Shown piece after piece: positions 17,157 through 24,479 of a DNA stretch of 64,000 nucleotides. Below the pieces are notes generated by a model. The model was not told where the DNA came from, ran no database searches, and worked only from the letters and a program-made list of their open reading frames with translations. Source of the stretch: Candidatus Gastranaerophilales bacterium (GTDB lineage Bacteria > Cyanobacteriota > Vampirovibrionia > Gastranaerophilales > Gastranaerophilaceae); assembly GCA_944323335.1 (NCBI GenBank), contig CALUSB010000001.1, positions 52,237 through 116,236 on the forward strand. The letters run 5' to 3'. How positions within the stretch are numbered: the stretch's first letter is position 1; the number at the start of each line of letters is the position of its first letter. A program made the translations under genes and the position numbers.

Positions 17157-19259
17157 ATGATAAGTAATAACTATCAAAATCAGCTTAACTACGGAGCGGT
17201 CAAAGACGTTGTACCTCAAAAGGTAAATGAAAGACTGCCTCAAAATGTGCAGAATTTTGATGTTAAAGATAAAGTAGGAGAAAATACTGTAGTAAAAGCG
17301 GCGCAAGACGCCAAAACAGACCCTGTAACAATCGGCTTAACGGGAGCTATTTGGCTTGCTTTTGCTCAAGGCTGCCAATATTTAAACAACAAATTAAATG
17401 CCAACTGGGAAAACAGCTGGCTTGGAAAAATCGGTCAAAAATTCGATAATCTTGCCTTAAAACACATTAAGACCAAAGAGGCAGGCAAAATAAAAAAAGG
17501 AATAAGTAATCTTTTTGATAAATCAAAAATACTAAGAAGCTTAAAAACTCCGACAAAAGCCCAGAACTCCCTTGCAGTAAGCCAAGCAAGAGGCATAACA
17601 GGCTATGTAATGTCAGATGTGTCTTCAATGCTCGGATATCATCTTAAAAACGGCAACGGGGATGATATTTTAAATCTTGTAAAAGAGCTAAAACCTGACC
17701 TTAAAGATGGAAAAGAAGCGCTTTCCTATATTGACGATTTGTTTAAAAACTGCGAAGATAATATGCCGCAGATTAAAAAACTTGTTCAAAATCTAAGCGC
17801 AAGCGATGCAAAAGTTTCTGTAGATAATTTGGTAAAAGGAAAAATCCCTTTTATAAATAAAGATTTTAGAATTCCAAACATTCCTTTCTTAAAAAGAAAA
17901 GGTTCGTTTAAAGAAATGGCAAATAAATTAAATGCCGTCTTTAGCGATAAAACTTTAGCAAAACAAACAACAAAACTTGGTAAAGCTGCACCAAAACAAG
18001 CTTTAAAAACTCTTGAAGGTCTTACAAACGGCGGTGCAGGCGGAAAATTACTTATTGTCATCCAAGCATCAATCTTTGCTCAAGCAATAAGAAAAGCAAT
18101 GGACGCCCCTGAGGGTGAAAAACTCTCCACATTTACGGAAAACATTGCAAATGACTTCGGGTTCTTTTTGTCACTGCCGTTTCAGGTTAAGTCCTCACAC
18201 CTTGTAGGCGGCTTAAAATACATTGGTATCGGCGGCGCTAAAAATACTCAAGAACAAGTTAAAAATGTTGCAAAATACCGTGATATGATAAAAAACCTTA
18301 ACCAAAAAGTATCAAAAGGCACGATTTCAAAAATTGACTATGCAAAAGAAGCAAGTAAGATAAAAAATTTCTTAAAAGGCGATTCAAAATGGTATCACAA
18401 ACCCTTTAAAGCATTGGGCAAGCTCTTCTCAACAGGGCTTGATGCCGAAACCATTAAACCCTTTATTGACGCAAATGACAAAACTCTTGGCACATCAATA
18501 TACAACAGTGTAAGAAATCTCGCTAACAAAATAAAAGGTCCCGGATTAGGTACGGTTCTAAGGCTTGCCGTCGGTACAATGATTATAGGCCCTATGATTG
18601 CAAAGGCAACCACAAAAGTTTCTCATCTAATCTTTGGCAGACCGTCAAAATCCGTACTTGATAAAGAAGAAGAAAACAAAACAACCGAGCAACAAAATAG
18701 CTCAAATAATCCGTTTAACATAAGCGAACAAGAGCTCCAACAAAAGCTCTTATCCAACCCTGAACTTATGCAAAAACTTCAAAGCAACCCCGAAATTCTA
18801 AATTCGCTTTTAGAAAACCCTGAGTTGTTTATGAAAGTTTTAAACGGCGAAGTAAAAGTTGATGATTTAGTGAAAAATACTCAAAACTCAGAAATTCTAA
18901 ATTCAAAATATATAAAACCTGCTAATCAAACAACACAAAATCAAACTCCGCAGCAAACAACGACTCAAATACCTCCTCAAACACCTGTTAATCAAAGCGG
19001 ATTAAATGCGCTGGATAACGGTTCAACAAGCAAAATGAACTTATTTGGTCTTGGTAAAAAAGACAAAGAAGAAACTGAAGAAACCACGGAAAATAAAGAC
19101 CCGCTTGAGCCGCAAAGGTCATATATTCCCTCATCAGAATGTACAATAGGCAAAACCGATGGCAAGGATACTCAAGAACTTGACCCCGAAGTAAATAACG
19201 CGCTTCTTAAAGCTCAAAAAGCAGAAGAGCAAGCCCTTAAACAACTAAACAATCTTTAG
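17157..19259 (+). CDS. Large unrecognised protein with hydrophobic patches and NPE repeats
   Basis: 700 residues, no family recognised. It begins MISNNYQNQLNYGAVKD, with NYG at residues 11-13, and has no Sec signal. Hydrophobic stretches lie near residues 55-70, 295-312 and 465-490 (VLRLAVGTMIIGPMIA). Around residues 525-560 an exact 10-residue period occurs three times (SNPELMQKLQ / SNPEILNSLL / ENPELFMKVL), reminiscent of STI1-type NP/DP repeats. A Gln/Thr/Pro-rich tail follows. AGGAAAA precedes the ATG. It looks like a surface, effector or scaffold protein, but the role is unknown. It converges on a DNA methyltransferase with a 4-bp stop overlap. Confidence 0.8.
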   Translation: MISNNYQNQLNYGAVKDVVPQKVNERLPQNVQNFDVKDKVGENTVVKAAQDAKTDPVTIGLTGAIWLAFAQGCQYLNNKLNANWENSWLGKIGQKFDNLALKHIKTKEAGKIKKGISNLFDKSKILRSLKTPTKAQNSLAVSQARGITGYVMSDVSSMLGYHLKNGNGDDILNLVKELKPDLKDGKEALSYIDDLFKNCEDNMPQIKKLVQNLSASDAKVSVDNLVKGKIPFINKDFRIPNIPFLKRKGSFKEMANKLNAVFSDKTLAKQTTKLGKAAPKQALKTLEGLTNGGAGGKLLIVIQASIFAQAIRKAMDAPEGEKLSTFTENIANDFGFFLSLPFQVKSSHLVGGLKYIGIGGAKNTQEQVKNVAKYRDMIKNLNQKVSKGTISKIDYAKEASKIKNFLKGDSKWYHKPFKALGKLFSTGLDAETIKPFIDANDKTLGTSIYNSVRNLANKIKGPGLGTVLRLAVGTMIIGPMIAKATTKVSHLIFGRPSKSVLDKEEENKTTEQQNSSNNPFNISEQELQQKLLSNPELMQKLQSNPEILNSLLENPELFMKVLNGEVKVDDLVKNTQNSEILNSKYIKPANQTTQNQTPQQTTTQIPPQTPVNQSGLNALDNGSTSKMNLFGLGKKDKEETEETTENKDPLEPQRSYIPSSECTIGKTDGKDTQELDPEVNNALLKAQKAEEQALKQLNNL

Positions 19260-20125
19260 GGCTTTTGAAAAAGCATAATATATTCATGTTCAAATATGTA
19301 AAAACCGCCCGCAAGCGCTCTGTAGCGCCATAAGTTAGCAGTTTTTCCTTTTGCTCTTTCATTTCCCGTGATATTTTTTACAATTACCGCTTTTGTTATA
19401 AAACCAAGCTCTTCCATGCGTCTTTGGCATTCAAAACTTAGGTTTATATGGCGCGAGTTTGCGTACTTATCTCCTATTATAAGTGCCGCAAATCTGCCTT
19501 TTTCAAGCAGGTCATAGCCGTTTTTTGCAACTTTTTTAAAAAGTTCATAAAACTCTTCTGTAGTTGCACAGTTTGAGAGGTCTTCTTTTCTGTCTGAAAA
19601 TTTTATAATATCATCATATGGCGGATGCAAAACAAGGAATTGAGCGGATTTTTTGCCCATAATCTCAAGACGGGCTTCAATTTTTTCTTTTGCGACCTCT
19701 GAAGCGCTATCGGCACAGATTATGTTCATTTTAGATACCAACTCACGTTTTGAAAATTTCTTTGAAACATAATCAACCATATCTTCTTTAAGCTCGACAC
19801 CTATACATCTTCTACCCATGTTAAGAGCTTCAATACCTGATGTACCTGAGCCAAAGAACAAATCAAGCACGACATCGTTTTTCTTTGTAAAGCGCTCAAA
19901 AAGCTGTGTTGCAATCTGCGGGATGTAGTTGCCGTGGTAATCGTAACTGTGACCGTTTGATTTTTCTCTTGAGGCAAATTCCCACAGTGTACCTGTTTTT
20001 ATGTGGGAATACATTTTCCAGTTATTCAGGTCAATGTCACTGTATGGCTTAGTTTTAGGGGCTTTAACTACTCTTAAGCCGCCCTGTTCTTTTATATCAA
20101 CTTTACTTTTTAAATTTCCTGCCAT
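19256..20125 (-). CDS. Solitary DNA methyltransferase (N4/N6 amino class)
   Basis: A 289-residue SAM-dependent amino-methyltransferase. Reading along the protein: a helix preceding motif I (GNYIPQIATQLFERF), motif I DLFFGSGTSG, motif II GVEL, and motif IV VLHPPYDDIIKFS. HPPY replaces the commoner DPPY/SPPY. The C-terminus ends FEHEYIMLFQKP. It is therefore an adenine-N6 or cytosine-N4 DNA methylase. I start at MAGNLK because GGGGAG precedes that ATG; the longer ORF has no ribosome site. No restriction enzyme is adjacent, so it may be regulatory or protective. Specificity cannot be read from sequence. Confidence 0.82.
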   Translation of the reverse strand: MAGNLKSKVDIKEQGGLRVVKAPKTKPYSDIDLNNWKMYSHIKTGTLWEFASREKSNGHSYDYHGNYIPQIATQLFERFTKKNDVVLDLFFGSGTSGIEALNMGRRCIGVELKEDMVDYVSKKFSKRELVSKMNIICADSASEVAKEKIEARLEIMGKKSAQFLVLHPPYDDIIKFSDRKEDLSNCATTEEFYELFKKVAKNGYDLLEKGRFAALIIGDKYANSRHINLSFECQRRMEELGFITKAVIVKNITGNERAKGKTANLWRYRALAGGFYIFEHEYIMLFQKP

Positions 20126-20182
20126 ATTAAACTCCCCACAGTATATGAATACTATATACATATGTAGAGTAATTTAAATCAT

Positions 20183-20956
20183 CTATTTGCCTGAAATGTA
20201 GTTGATAATTTCATTATAAGAAGAGGAGTTACGCTTTAATAAAAGCACGCCTGAGCCGCCTTGTTCGTATAGTTTTTGAGTCATTTTTGAATGAATAAGC
20301 CTTGAGATAATATCGGCCTGAGAATACGAATACTTATCGGCTTTTGACGCCATAACCATCATAGGAACAGTAGTGAGCCTGGGTACAATAAGTGCTATAT
20401 CAAGATTTTTAAATGAAACGTAAGGAGATATTAAAACCATTTTTTTAGGCTTTTCTCTCATAATAGACGCCGCAAGCACCGCAGCGTTTGCGCCTAAATC
20501 CGCTCCTACAATATAAACTTCATTTGCGTCAATATTAGGATAATTCTTTTTTATGTAATCTATTGAACCGACAACATCAATCGGATATTTTGCCCAGTCG
20601 TCTTTTGTAAAGTTCATTCTTGACTTAAATCTGAAATTTTTTGTATAAACACTTCTGCCATGCCCTCTTAAATCAAGCGCAAGGACGTTATAATTTCTCT
20701 GTCTTAAAGATTCAGGCAAAACTCCCCAGTCTGAGGCTCTTGAGCCAAATGAGTGCAATAAAACCACAAGCGGGCGGGGTGGTTTTTTTTGAGGGGCAAA
20801 ATACAAATCCCCATTCAATAAAAATCCGTCCTTTGTTTCTATCTCTACTTTTGTTTTTATTTTAGGTTTTTTAACTTTCTTTTTCTGCGCTGCATCAGCA
20901 CCTAAAAGAGTAAAGCCAAAAAACAATATTAAAACTAATGCTATAAATTTTTTCAT
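20183..20956 (-). CDS. Secreted alpha/beta-hydrolase-fold protein with degenerate active site
   Basis: 257 residues with a Sec signal peptide (MKKFIALVLILFFGFTLLGADA) and a basic stretch after it. The alpha/beta-hydrolase fold is recognisable from VVLLHSFGSRASDWG (oxyanion-hole region), LALDLRGHGRS, and the nucleophile elbow. The elbow reads GADLG (residues 151-155), with Asp where esterases have Ser. The expected late catalytic histidine is not evident (EQGGSGVLLLKRNSS). It may act like an Asp-nucleophile enzyme or be a non-catalytic binding protein. It probably works in the periplasm or outside the cell. No Shine-Dalgarno; an extended -10 lies just upstream. Confidence 0.8.
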   Translation of the reverse strand: MKKFIALVLILFFGFTLLGADAAQKKKVKKPKIKTKVEIETKDGFLLNGDLYFAPQKKPPRPLVVLLHSFGSRASDWGVLPESLRQRNYNVLALDLRGHGRSVYTKNFRFKSRMNFTKDDWAKYPIDVVGSIDYIKKNYPNIDANEVYIVGADLGANAAVLAASIMREKPKKMVLISPYVSFKNLDIALIVPRLTTVPMMVMASKADKYSYSQADIISRLIHSKMTQKLYEQGGSGVLLLKRNSSSYNEIINYISGK

Positions 20957-20962
20957 ACCAAT

Positions 20963-20971
20963 ATTTTAACA
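20963..20971 (-). promoter_or_regulatory. Extended -10 of the hydrolase-like gene
   Basis: TGTTAAAAT on the minus strand; the hexamer ends 6 nt before the ATG, implying a leaderless mRNA. Confidence 0.45.
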
Positions 20972-21017
20972 AAATGCGCATAAATATTGAACATTTTTTC
21001 AAATTTAATACAAACGG

Positions 21018-21132
21018 ATGATATCGCTAAAGCTTTTAAAATATCCGCCGAAGAGAAAAACATAAGGACGCAAGTCCTACTCAAAACCTCCTCCCCAAGT
21101 CTAGTAGCCGCCTTTTAGGACGGCTTTTTTTT
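21018..21132 (+). ncRNA. Candidate structured leader RNA with intrinsic terminator
   Basis: Upstream of the 21215 gene there is a possible promoter (TTGAAC, 16 bp, TACAAA) followed by about 110 nt with repeated base pairing. A 7-bp bulged helix joins CGGAT-g-AT and ATATCCG. A 5-bp hairpin is capped by a GNRA loop (AGGAC GCAA GTCCT). The stretch ends in a stem AGCCGCC ... GG-a-CGGCT with eight Ts at 21106-21132. The only plus-strand gene nearby is downstream, so the terminator would act on a short RNA: an attenuator or riboswitch for 21215, or an independent small RNA. I cannot match it to a known class. Confidence 0.5.
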
Positions 21133-21214
21133 ATTTTAATTAAACTTCACAAAAAGGCAATTATTTAAAGAGGACATACTTTATATATATAACCCCATTA
21201 TTAAGAGAGCAAAA

Positions 21215-23602
21215 ATGAGTATTTCCTCGATTGATTCAATCGATACAAATCTATACACAAAAAAACTTCAAAACACTGCAAACACAAGCACTTGCGAAGA
21301 ATTAATCTACGATAAAAACAGCTTAAATGCTGATACGGTAGAATTTTCCACTCTAAAAGACTCTCAAAATACAAGCCTGAAAGATGAACTAAAAGATATA
21401 AAAGAAGAACAAGGTCTTATAGGCAAAGCTTGGGATGGTATTAAAAACTTTTTTAATATGAAATCAGGCTCAAAATCCGTTGAAAATACTATAGAACAAT
21501 ACGAAAAAGGCGAAATTTCACAAGAAGCAGCTAAAGAAGCTCTTGAAAAATATAAAGAAGGGCAAAAAATGTGCACTGATGTCACGGCTGACATTACATC
21601 AGGCATAATAGCAGTAGGTGCTGCAGCTCTTGCACCTGTCACAGGCGGAGCATCTTTACTTGTAGCAGCAGGAGCAGGTGCTGTTTCTAAAACCGCTATC
21701 AAAGCTGCTGACGCAGCTATTGGCGGCAGAGAATACGATTTAAAAGATTTAGGATATGATTTAACTACAGGTTCAATAAACGGCGCAATAGCTCCGCTGT
21801 CAAATGCTCTTGGGGGAGCAGCAGGCACAACTGTTGCAAAAGCATGCGGACTCAATGCCGTTCAAACAAGCGCAAAAAGCGCAGGTAAGGGAATAATTGC
21901 AGGCTTGCTTGCAAAGCAAGGAACAAGCTATATTGCACAGGAAGGAACAAAACTAAGCGCAGGTTTAGTTGCGGCAAAGGTACTCTCTTACGGTACCGAT
22001 ATGGCAATTGACGGCGCTTTATCAGGTGCGGCGGACGGATTTTCCCGCGCACTTGGGGAGGGAAGATTAGAGGACATTAAAGATGACACTCTAAATGGCG
22101 CCTTAGGAGGCCTTATTGCAGCTCCTGTTATAGGAGGCTCGACAAGACTTGTATTTAAAGGCGCCTCATCTTTAGGTTCAAAACTTTTTAGCGAAGCAGA
22201 CGATACTATTACATCAAATATAGCTAAAGCAGTCCCTGTTTTTGAAAATGTTGATGAGGCGCTTGATTATCTCAACAACAGCACAAATCCAAAAGCAAAA
22301 GATATTTTAAAATCATATAACAAACTGACACAAAGCGGGCAAAAAGTCTCGCTTCAAAGACTGCAAGGGGCAATAGGCCTTATGGATGACGCCTTTAGTG
22401 AAGAAAAAATTGCGACTATTTCAAGAGAACTTGCAAGTCAATACTCAAATGACGCATCTATGAGAAGGACTATGAGCGAGCTTTTCGATGTTTTAGATAT
22501 AGATTCCAAAACTGTTTATGACCCAAATAAAAAAATATACATAACTCAAAGCGACTATGGAACAATAACAGCGCGCGCTAAGGGCGAACAATCCATAAGT
22601 CCCAAAATAAGAAACAAGATTTTTGATTTAAAAGAGGATTTTCCGACAGATAAAAATGCGGCAAACTCTATGATAGGAGATGCACAAGGCACAAGAATTG
22701 TTGCAAAAAATTCAAGCATAACAGTAGATGAAATTGAAAAAATCGTAAGAGCAAACACAGATAATCCTGATGATATTGAACTTTTTACGAAATACATTTT
22801 AGAAAACAAAGGCACAATAAGCGAAGATAAAATGCCTTTACTAAAAAATATAGAAAAACAAGTCTATGACAGCGCAAGAGAAGCTCAAAGCGGCAAACTT
22901 ATAGCAAATCTTGCAAAAGCCGTTGAAAACGGCGACATTCAAATAACAGAACTTCACAACTACAGCGGAGCAGAAGGTATTGCCTACTTTAGCGACTCAC
23001 AAGTTGATACCCTAAAGGAAGCATATACTAACTGGTATGAAAAAATGCTAAAAATAGCCAAAGAAAACCCTAATAACTCTCAATATCAAATAGTAAACAA
23101 AAATAATCTTGTATGCCTGCAAGATAAAAACGGGCATATATTTGAACCCTCTATGCTTATAGAGTCTGTTTCAAATTCAAAAAAAGCGGTTAAAGGTACA
23201 GGCTACAGTGCAGCTCAAATGAACATCATAACAAAAGACGGAATACAAGAAGAGCTCCAATATCGAGGCACTTTGACAGATGAAATATCAGAGCTTGAAC
23301 ATGTTCCATATGATATTAAAAAGAACAAAGATACGGTTTTAAGACCTGAATATGATTTTATAAGAAGTATTTTTAACAAATACAAAAACAATGAAAATTT
23401 TGACGTTGCATATAACAAATACTTGAGCGACACATACAAAGCCTACAGAAGAATGGAACTCGGACTTAGCGCGGATGTACCTAATATTGAAGATTACCTT
23501 GGCGCTATACTAAGCGAAAAAGAAATGCAGGCCATATCTTTTAGCGGACTTGAAAAACTGCATGATTTTATAAGCCGTATAGACAAACAAAAAGCAGCCT
23601 GA
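21215..23602 (+). CDS. Large unrecognised protein with Gly/Ala-rich hydrophobic region, effector- or toxin-like
   Basis: 795 residues, no family recognised. The N-terminus is polar with no Sec signal. A helical acidic/basic region (residues ~55-125) precedes a long Gly/Ala-rich, weakly hydrophobic part (~130-330; TSGIIAVGAAALAPVTGGAS, GALGGLIAAPVIGGSTRL). This texture is common in the pre-toxin regions of polymorphic toxins and in translocated effectors. The rest (~340-795) is charged and helical with no motif I know. AAGAGAG precedes the ATG. A 137-residue protein follows after 24 bp and may be a partner, immunity protein or chaperone; that is inference. The leader may contain a regulatory RNA. 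Confidence 0.8.
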   Translation: MSISSIDSIDTNLYTKKLQNTANTSTCEELIYDKNSLNADTVEFSTLKDSQNTSLKDELKDIKEEQGLIGKAWDGIKNFFNMKSGSKSVENTIEQYEKGEISQEAAKEALEKYKEGQKMCTDVTADITSGIIAVGAAALAPVTGGASLLVAAGAGAVSKTAIKAADAAIGGREYDLKDLGYDLTTGSINGAIAPLSNALGGAAGTTVAKACGLNAVQTSAKSAGKGIIAGLLAKQGTSYIAQEGTKLSAGLVAAKVLSYGTDMAIDGALSGAADGFSRALGEGRLEDIKDDTLNGALGGLIAAPVIGGSTRLVFKGASSLGSKLFSEADDTITSNIAKAVPVFENVDEALDYLNNSTNPKAKDILKSYNKLTQSGQKVSLQRLQGAIGLMDDAFSEEKIATISRELASQYSNDASMRRTMSELFDVLDIDSKTVYDPNKKIYITQSDYGTITARAKGEQSISPKIRNKIFDLKEDFPTDKNAANSMIGDAQGTRIVAKNSSITVDEIEKIVRANTDNPDDIELFTKYILENKGTISEDKMPLLKNIEKQVYDSAREAQSGKLIANLAKAVENGDIQITELHNYSGAEGIAYFSDSQVDTLKEAYTNWYEKMLKIAKENPNNSQYQIVNKNNLVCLQDKNGHIFEPSMLIESVSNSKKAVKGTGYSAAQMNIITKDGIQEELQYRGTLTDEISELEHVPYDIKKNKDTVLRPEYDFIRSIFNKYKNNENFDVAYNKYLSDTYKAYRRMELGLSADVPNIEDYLGAILSEKEMQAISFSGLEKLHDFISRIDKQKAA

Positions 23603-23626
23603 TAAAATGACAAAAAAGGAAAGACT

Positions 23627-24040
23627 ATGAACGTGGAAAAATCATTTTTTAACTTTGGAAATAAACTAAACCCTCTAAAAGCACAAAACAAAGAGGCAAA
23701 ATTGTCAGATGTTGAAAAAAACACGGTTAAAAAGCTTTTAAAACGCGCCGAGCGCGAGGTTTGCGAATGGGGAAATTTTTCTGATGTTATAGAAGAATTT
23801 AAAAACCCAAACGACGGACAAGATTATAAAATTTTTATTTCCCCCTCGCCAAATAAAGAAAAACCCGATGTAAGAATTTTGCAGCTTGCAGCCCAACTCC
23901 CGCATACTGACAGAATGTTTAGTGTAGATATTAAAAGGGGCACAAAAAAAGATATTTTGAATTATTTATCTGAAAGCAAAAACTTAGGAGATATTTTAGG
24001 CTATACAAATATGCTCTCGGAGCGATTAGGTAAAGAATAA
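23627..24040 (+). CDS. Small unrecognised protein, possible partner of the 21215 product
   Basis: 137 residues, soluble, no domain recognised. It begins MNVEKSFFNFGNKLNPLK; the NFG at residues 9-11 matches the aromatic-Gly N-terminal signature seen in four other proteins here. A helical segment (VEKNTVKKLLKRAEREV) precedes a likely alpha/beta part (DYKIFISPSPNKEKPDVRILQLAAQL). AAGGAAAG precedes the ATG, and the 24-bp gap to the large protein upstream suggests co-transcription. Its size and position would suit an immunity protein or chaperone, but nothing in the sequence proves this. Confidence 0.75.
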   Translation: MNVEKSFFNFGNKLNPLKAQNKEAKLSDVEKNTVKKLLKRAEREVCEWGNFSDVIEEFKNPNDGQDYKIFISPSPNKEKPDVRILQLAAQLPHTDRMFSVDIKRGTKKDILNYLSESKNLGDILGYTNMLSERLGKE

Positions 24041-24049
24041 TAAAATAAC

Positions 24050-24078
24050 TTGAAATAAAGTTTATTTTGGGTTAATAT
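24050..24078 (+). promoter_or_regulatory. Strong sigma-70-type promoter for the tRNA-Gly leader
   Basis: TTGAAA and TAATAT are separated by exactly 17 bp. It is the best promoter match upstream of the tRNA. A transcript from here would run through both 94-bp repeats before reaching the tRNA. Confidence 0.6.
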
Positions 24079-24096
24079 TGTCGGGTCAAAAGGCAT

Positions 24097-24284
24097 TTTG
24101 ACAATTGAATAATGAATTTTATGCGGAAGTAACTCCTTTGCGAAGCAAAGTGGCTTGTCCACAAAATTCCAATTGAGTTACGAGAAAAGATTTGACAATT
24201 GAATAACAAAATTTATGCGGAAGTAACTCCTTTGCGAAGCAAAGTGGCTTGTCCACAAAATTCCAATTGAGTTACGAAAAAAGA
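24097..24284. repeat. Two 94-bp tandem repeats carrying tRNA-Gly 5' fragments
   Basis: Units 24097-24190 and 24191-24284 are nearly identical. Each begins TTTGACAATTGAATA, reaches the same AATTTTAT-like flank as the real tRNA, and then copies its first 13 bases (GCGGAAGTAACTC). Next come hairpins CTTTGC-GAA-GCAAAG and GTGG-CTTGT-CCAC, and finally CCAATTGAGTTAC, the inverted copy of tRNA bases 8-20. A third truncated unit (from 24285) leads into the true tRNA. GTAACTC and GAGTTAC can pair, closing each unit into a branched, tRNA-like fold. Confidence 0.9.
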
Positions 24285-24310
24285 TTTGACAATTGAATAA
24301 TAAATTTTAT

Positions 24311-24383
24311 GCGGAAGTAACTCAATTGGTAGAGTCCCTGCCTTCCAAGCAGGTTGTTGCGAGTTCGAGCCTCGTCTTCCGCT
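24311..24383 (+). tRNA. tRNA-Gly(TCC)
   Basis: 73 nt with full cloverleaf: acceptor GCGGAAG/CTTCCGC, D arm ACTC/GAGT, anticodon stem CCTGC/GCAGG around CTTCCAA (anticodon TCC), T arm GCGAG-TTCGAGC-CTCGT, discriminator T. CCA is not encoded. It is followed by a terminator 5 nt downstream. Confidence 0.96.
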
Positions 24384-24387
24384 AATT

Positions 24388-24416
24388 AAAAAGACTCCCA
24401 ATAAGGGGGTCTTTTT
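24388..24416 (+). terminator. Terminator after tRNA-Gly
   Basis: AAAAAGACTCCC pairs with GGGGTCTTTTT across a short AATAAG-type loop and ends in a T-run. Confidence 0.88.
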
Positions 24417-24467
24417 AATATCAATTCTCTTCATCTTTTTGTATGAAAAGATTTTTTAAAACCAAGC

Positions 24468-24473
24468 TATAAT
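24468..24473 (+). promoter_or_regulatory. TATAAT placed for a leaderless helicase mRNA
   Basis: A perfect -10 hexamer ends exactly 6 nt before the ATG, so +1 falls on the A of the start codon. Only a poor -35 (TGAAAA, 18-bp spacing) is seen. Confidence 0.55.
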
Positions 24474-24479
24474 ATTTTT

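Noticed and set aside
21050..21080. c-di-GMP-I (GEMM) riboswitch
   Set aside because: GGACGCAA is present, but here it forms a simple GCAA-capped hairpin, and the GGCAAACC part and second helix of the aptamer are missing.
24097..24284. CRISPR-like array
   Set aside because: Only two full units, directly abutting, with no unique spacers and no cas genes; the units derive from the tRNA 5' region.
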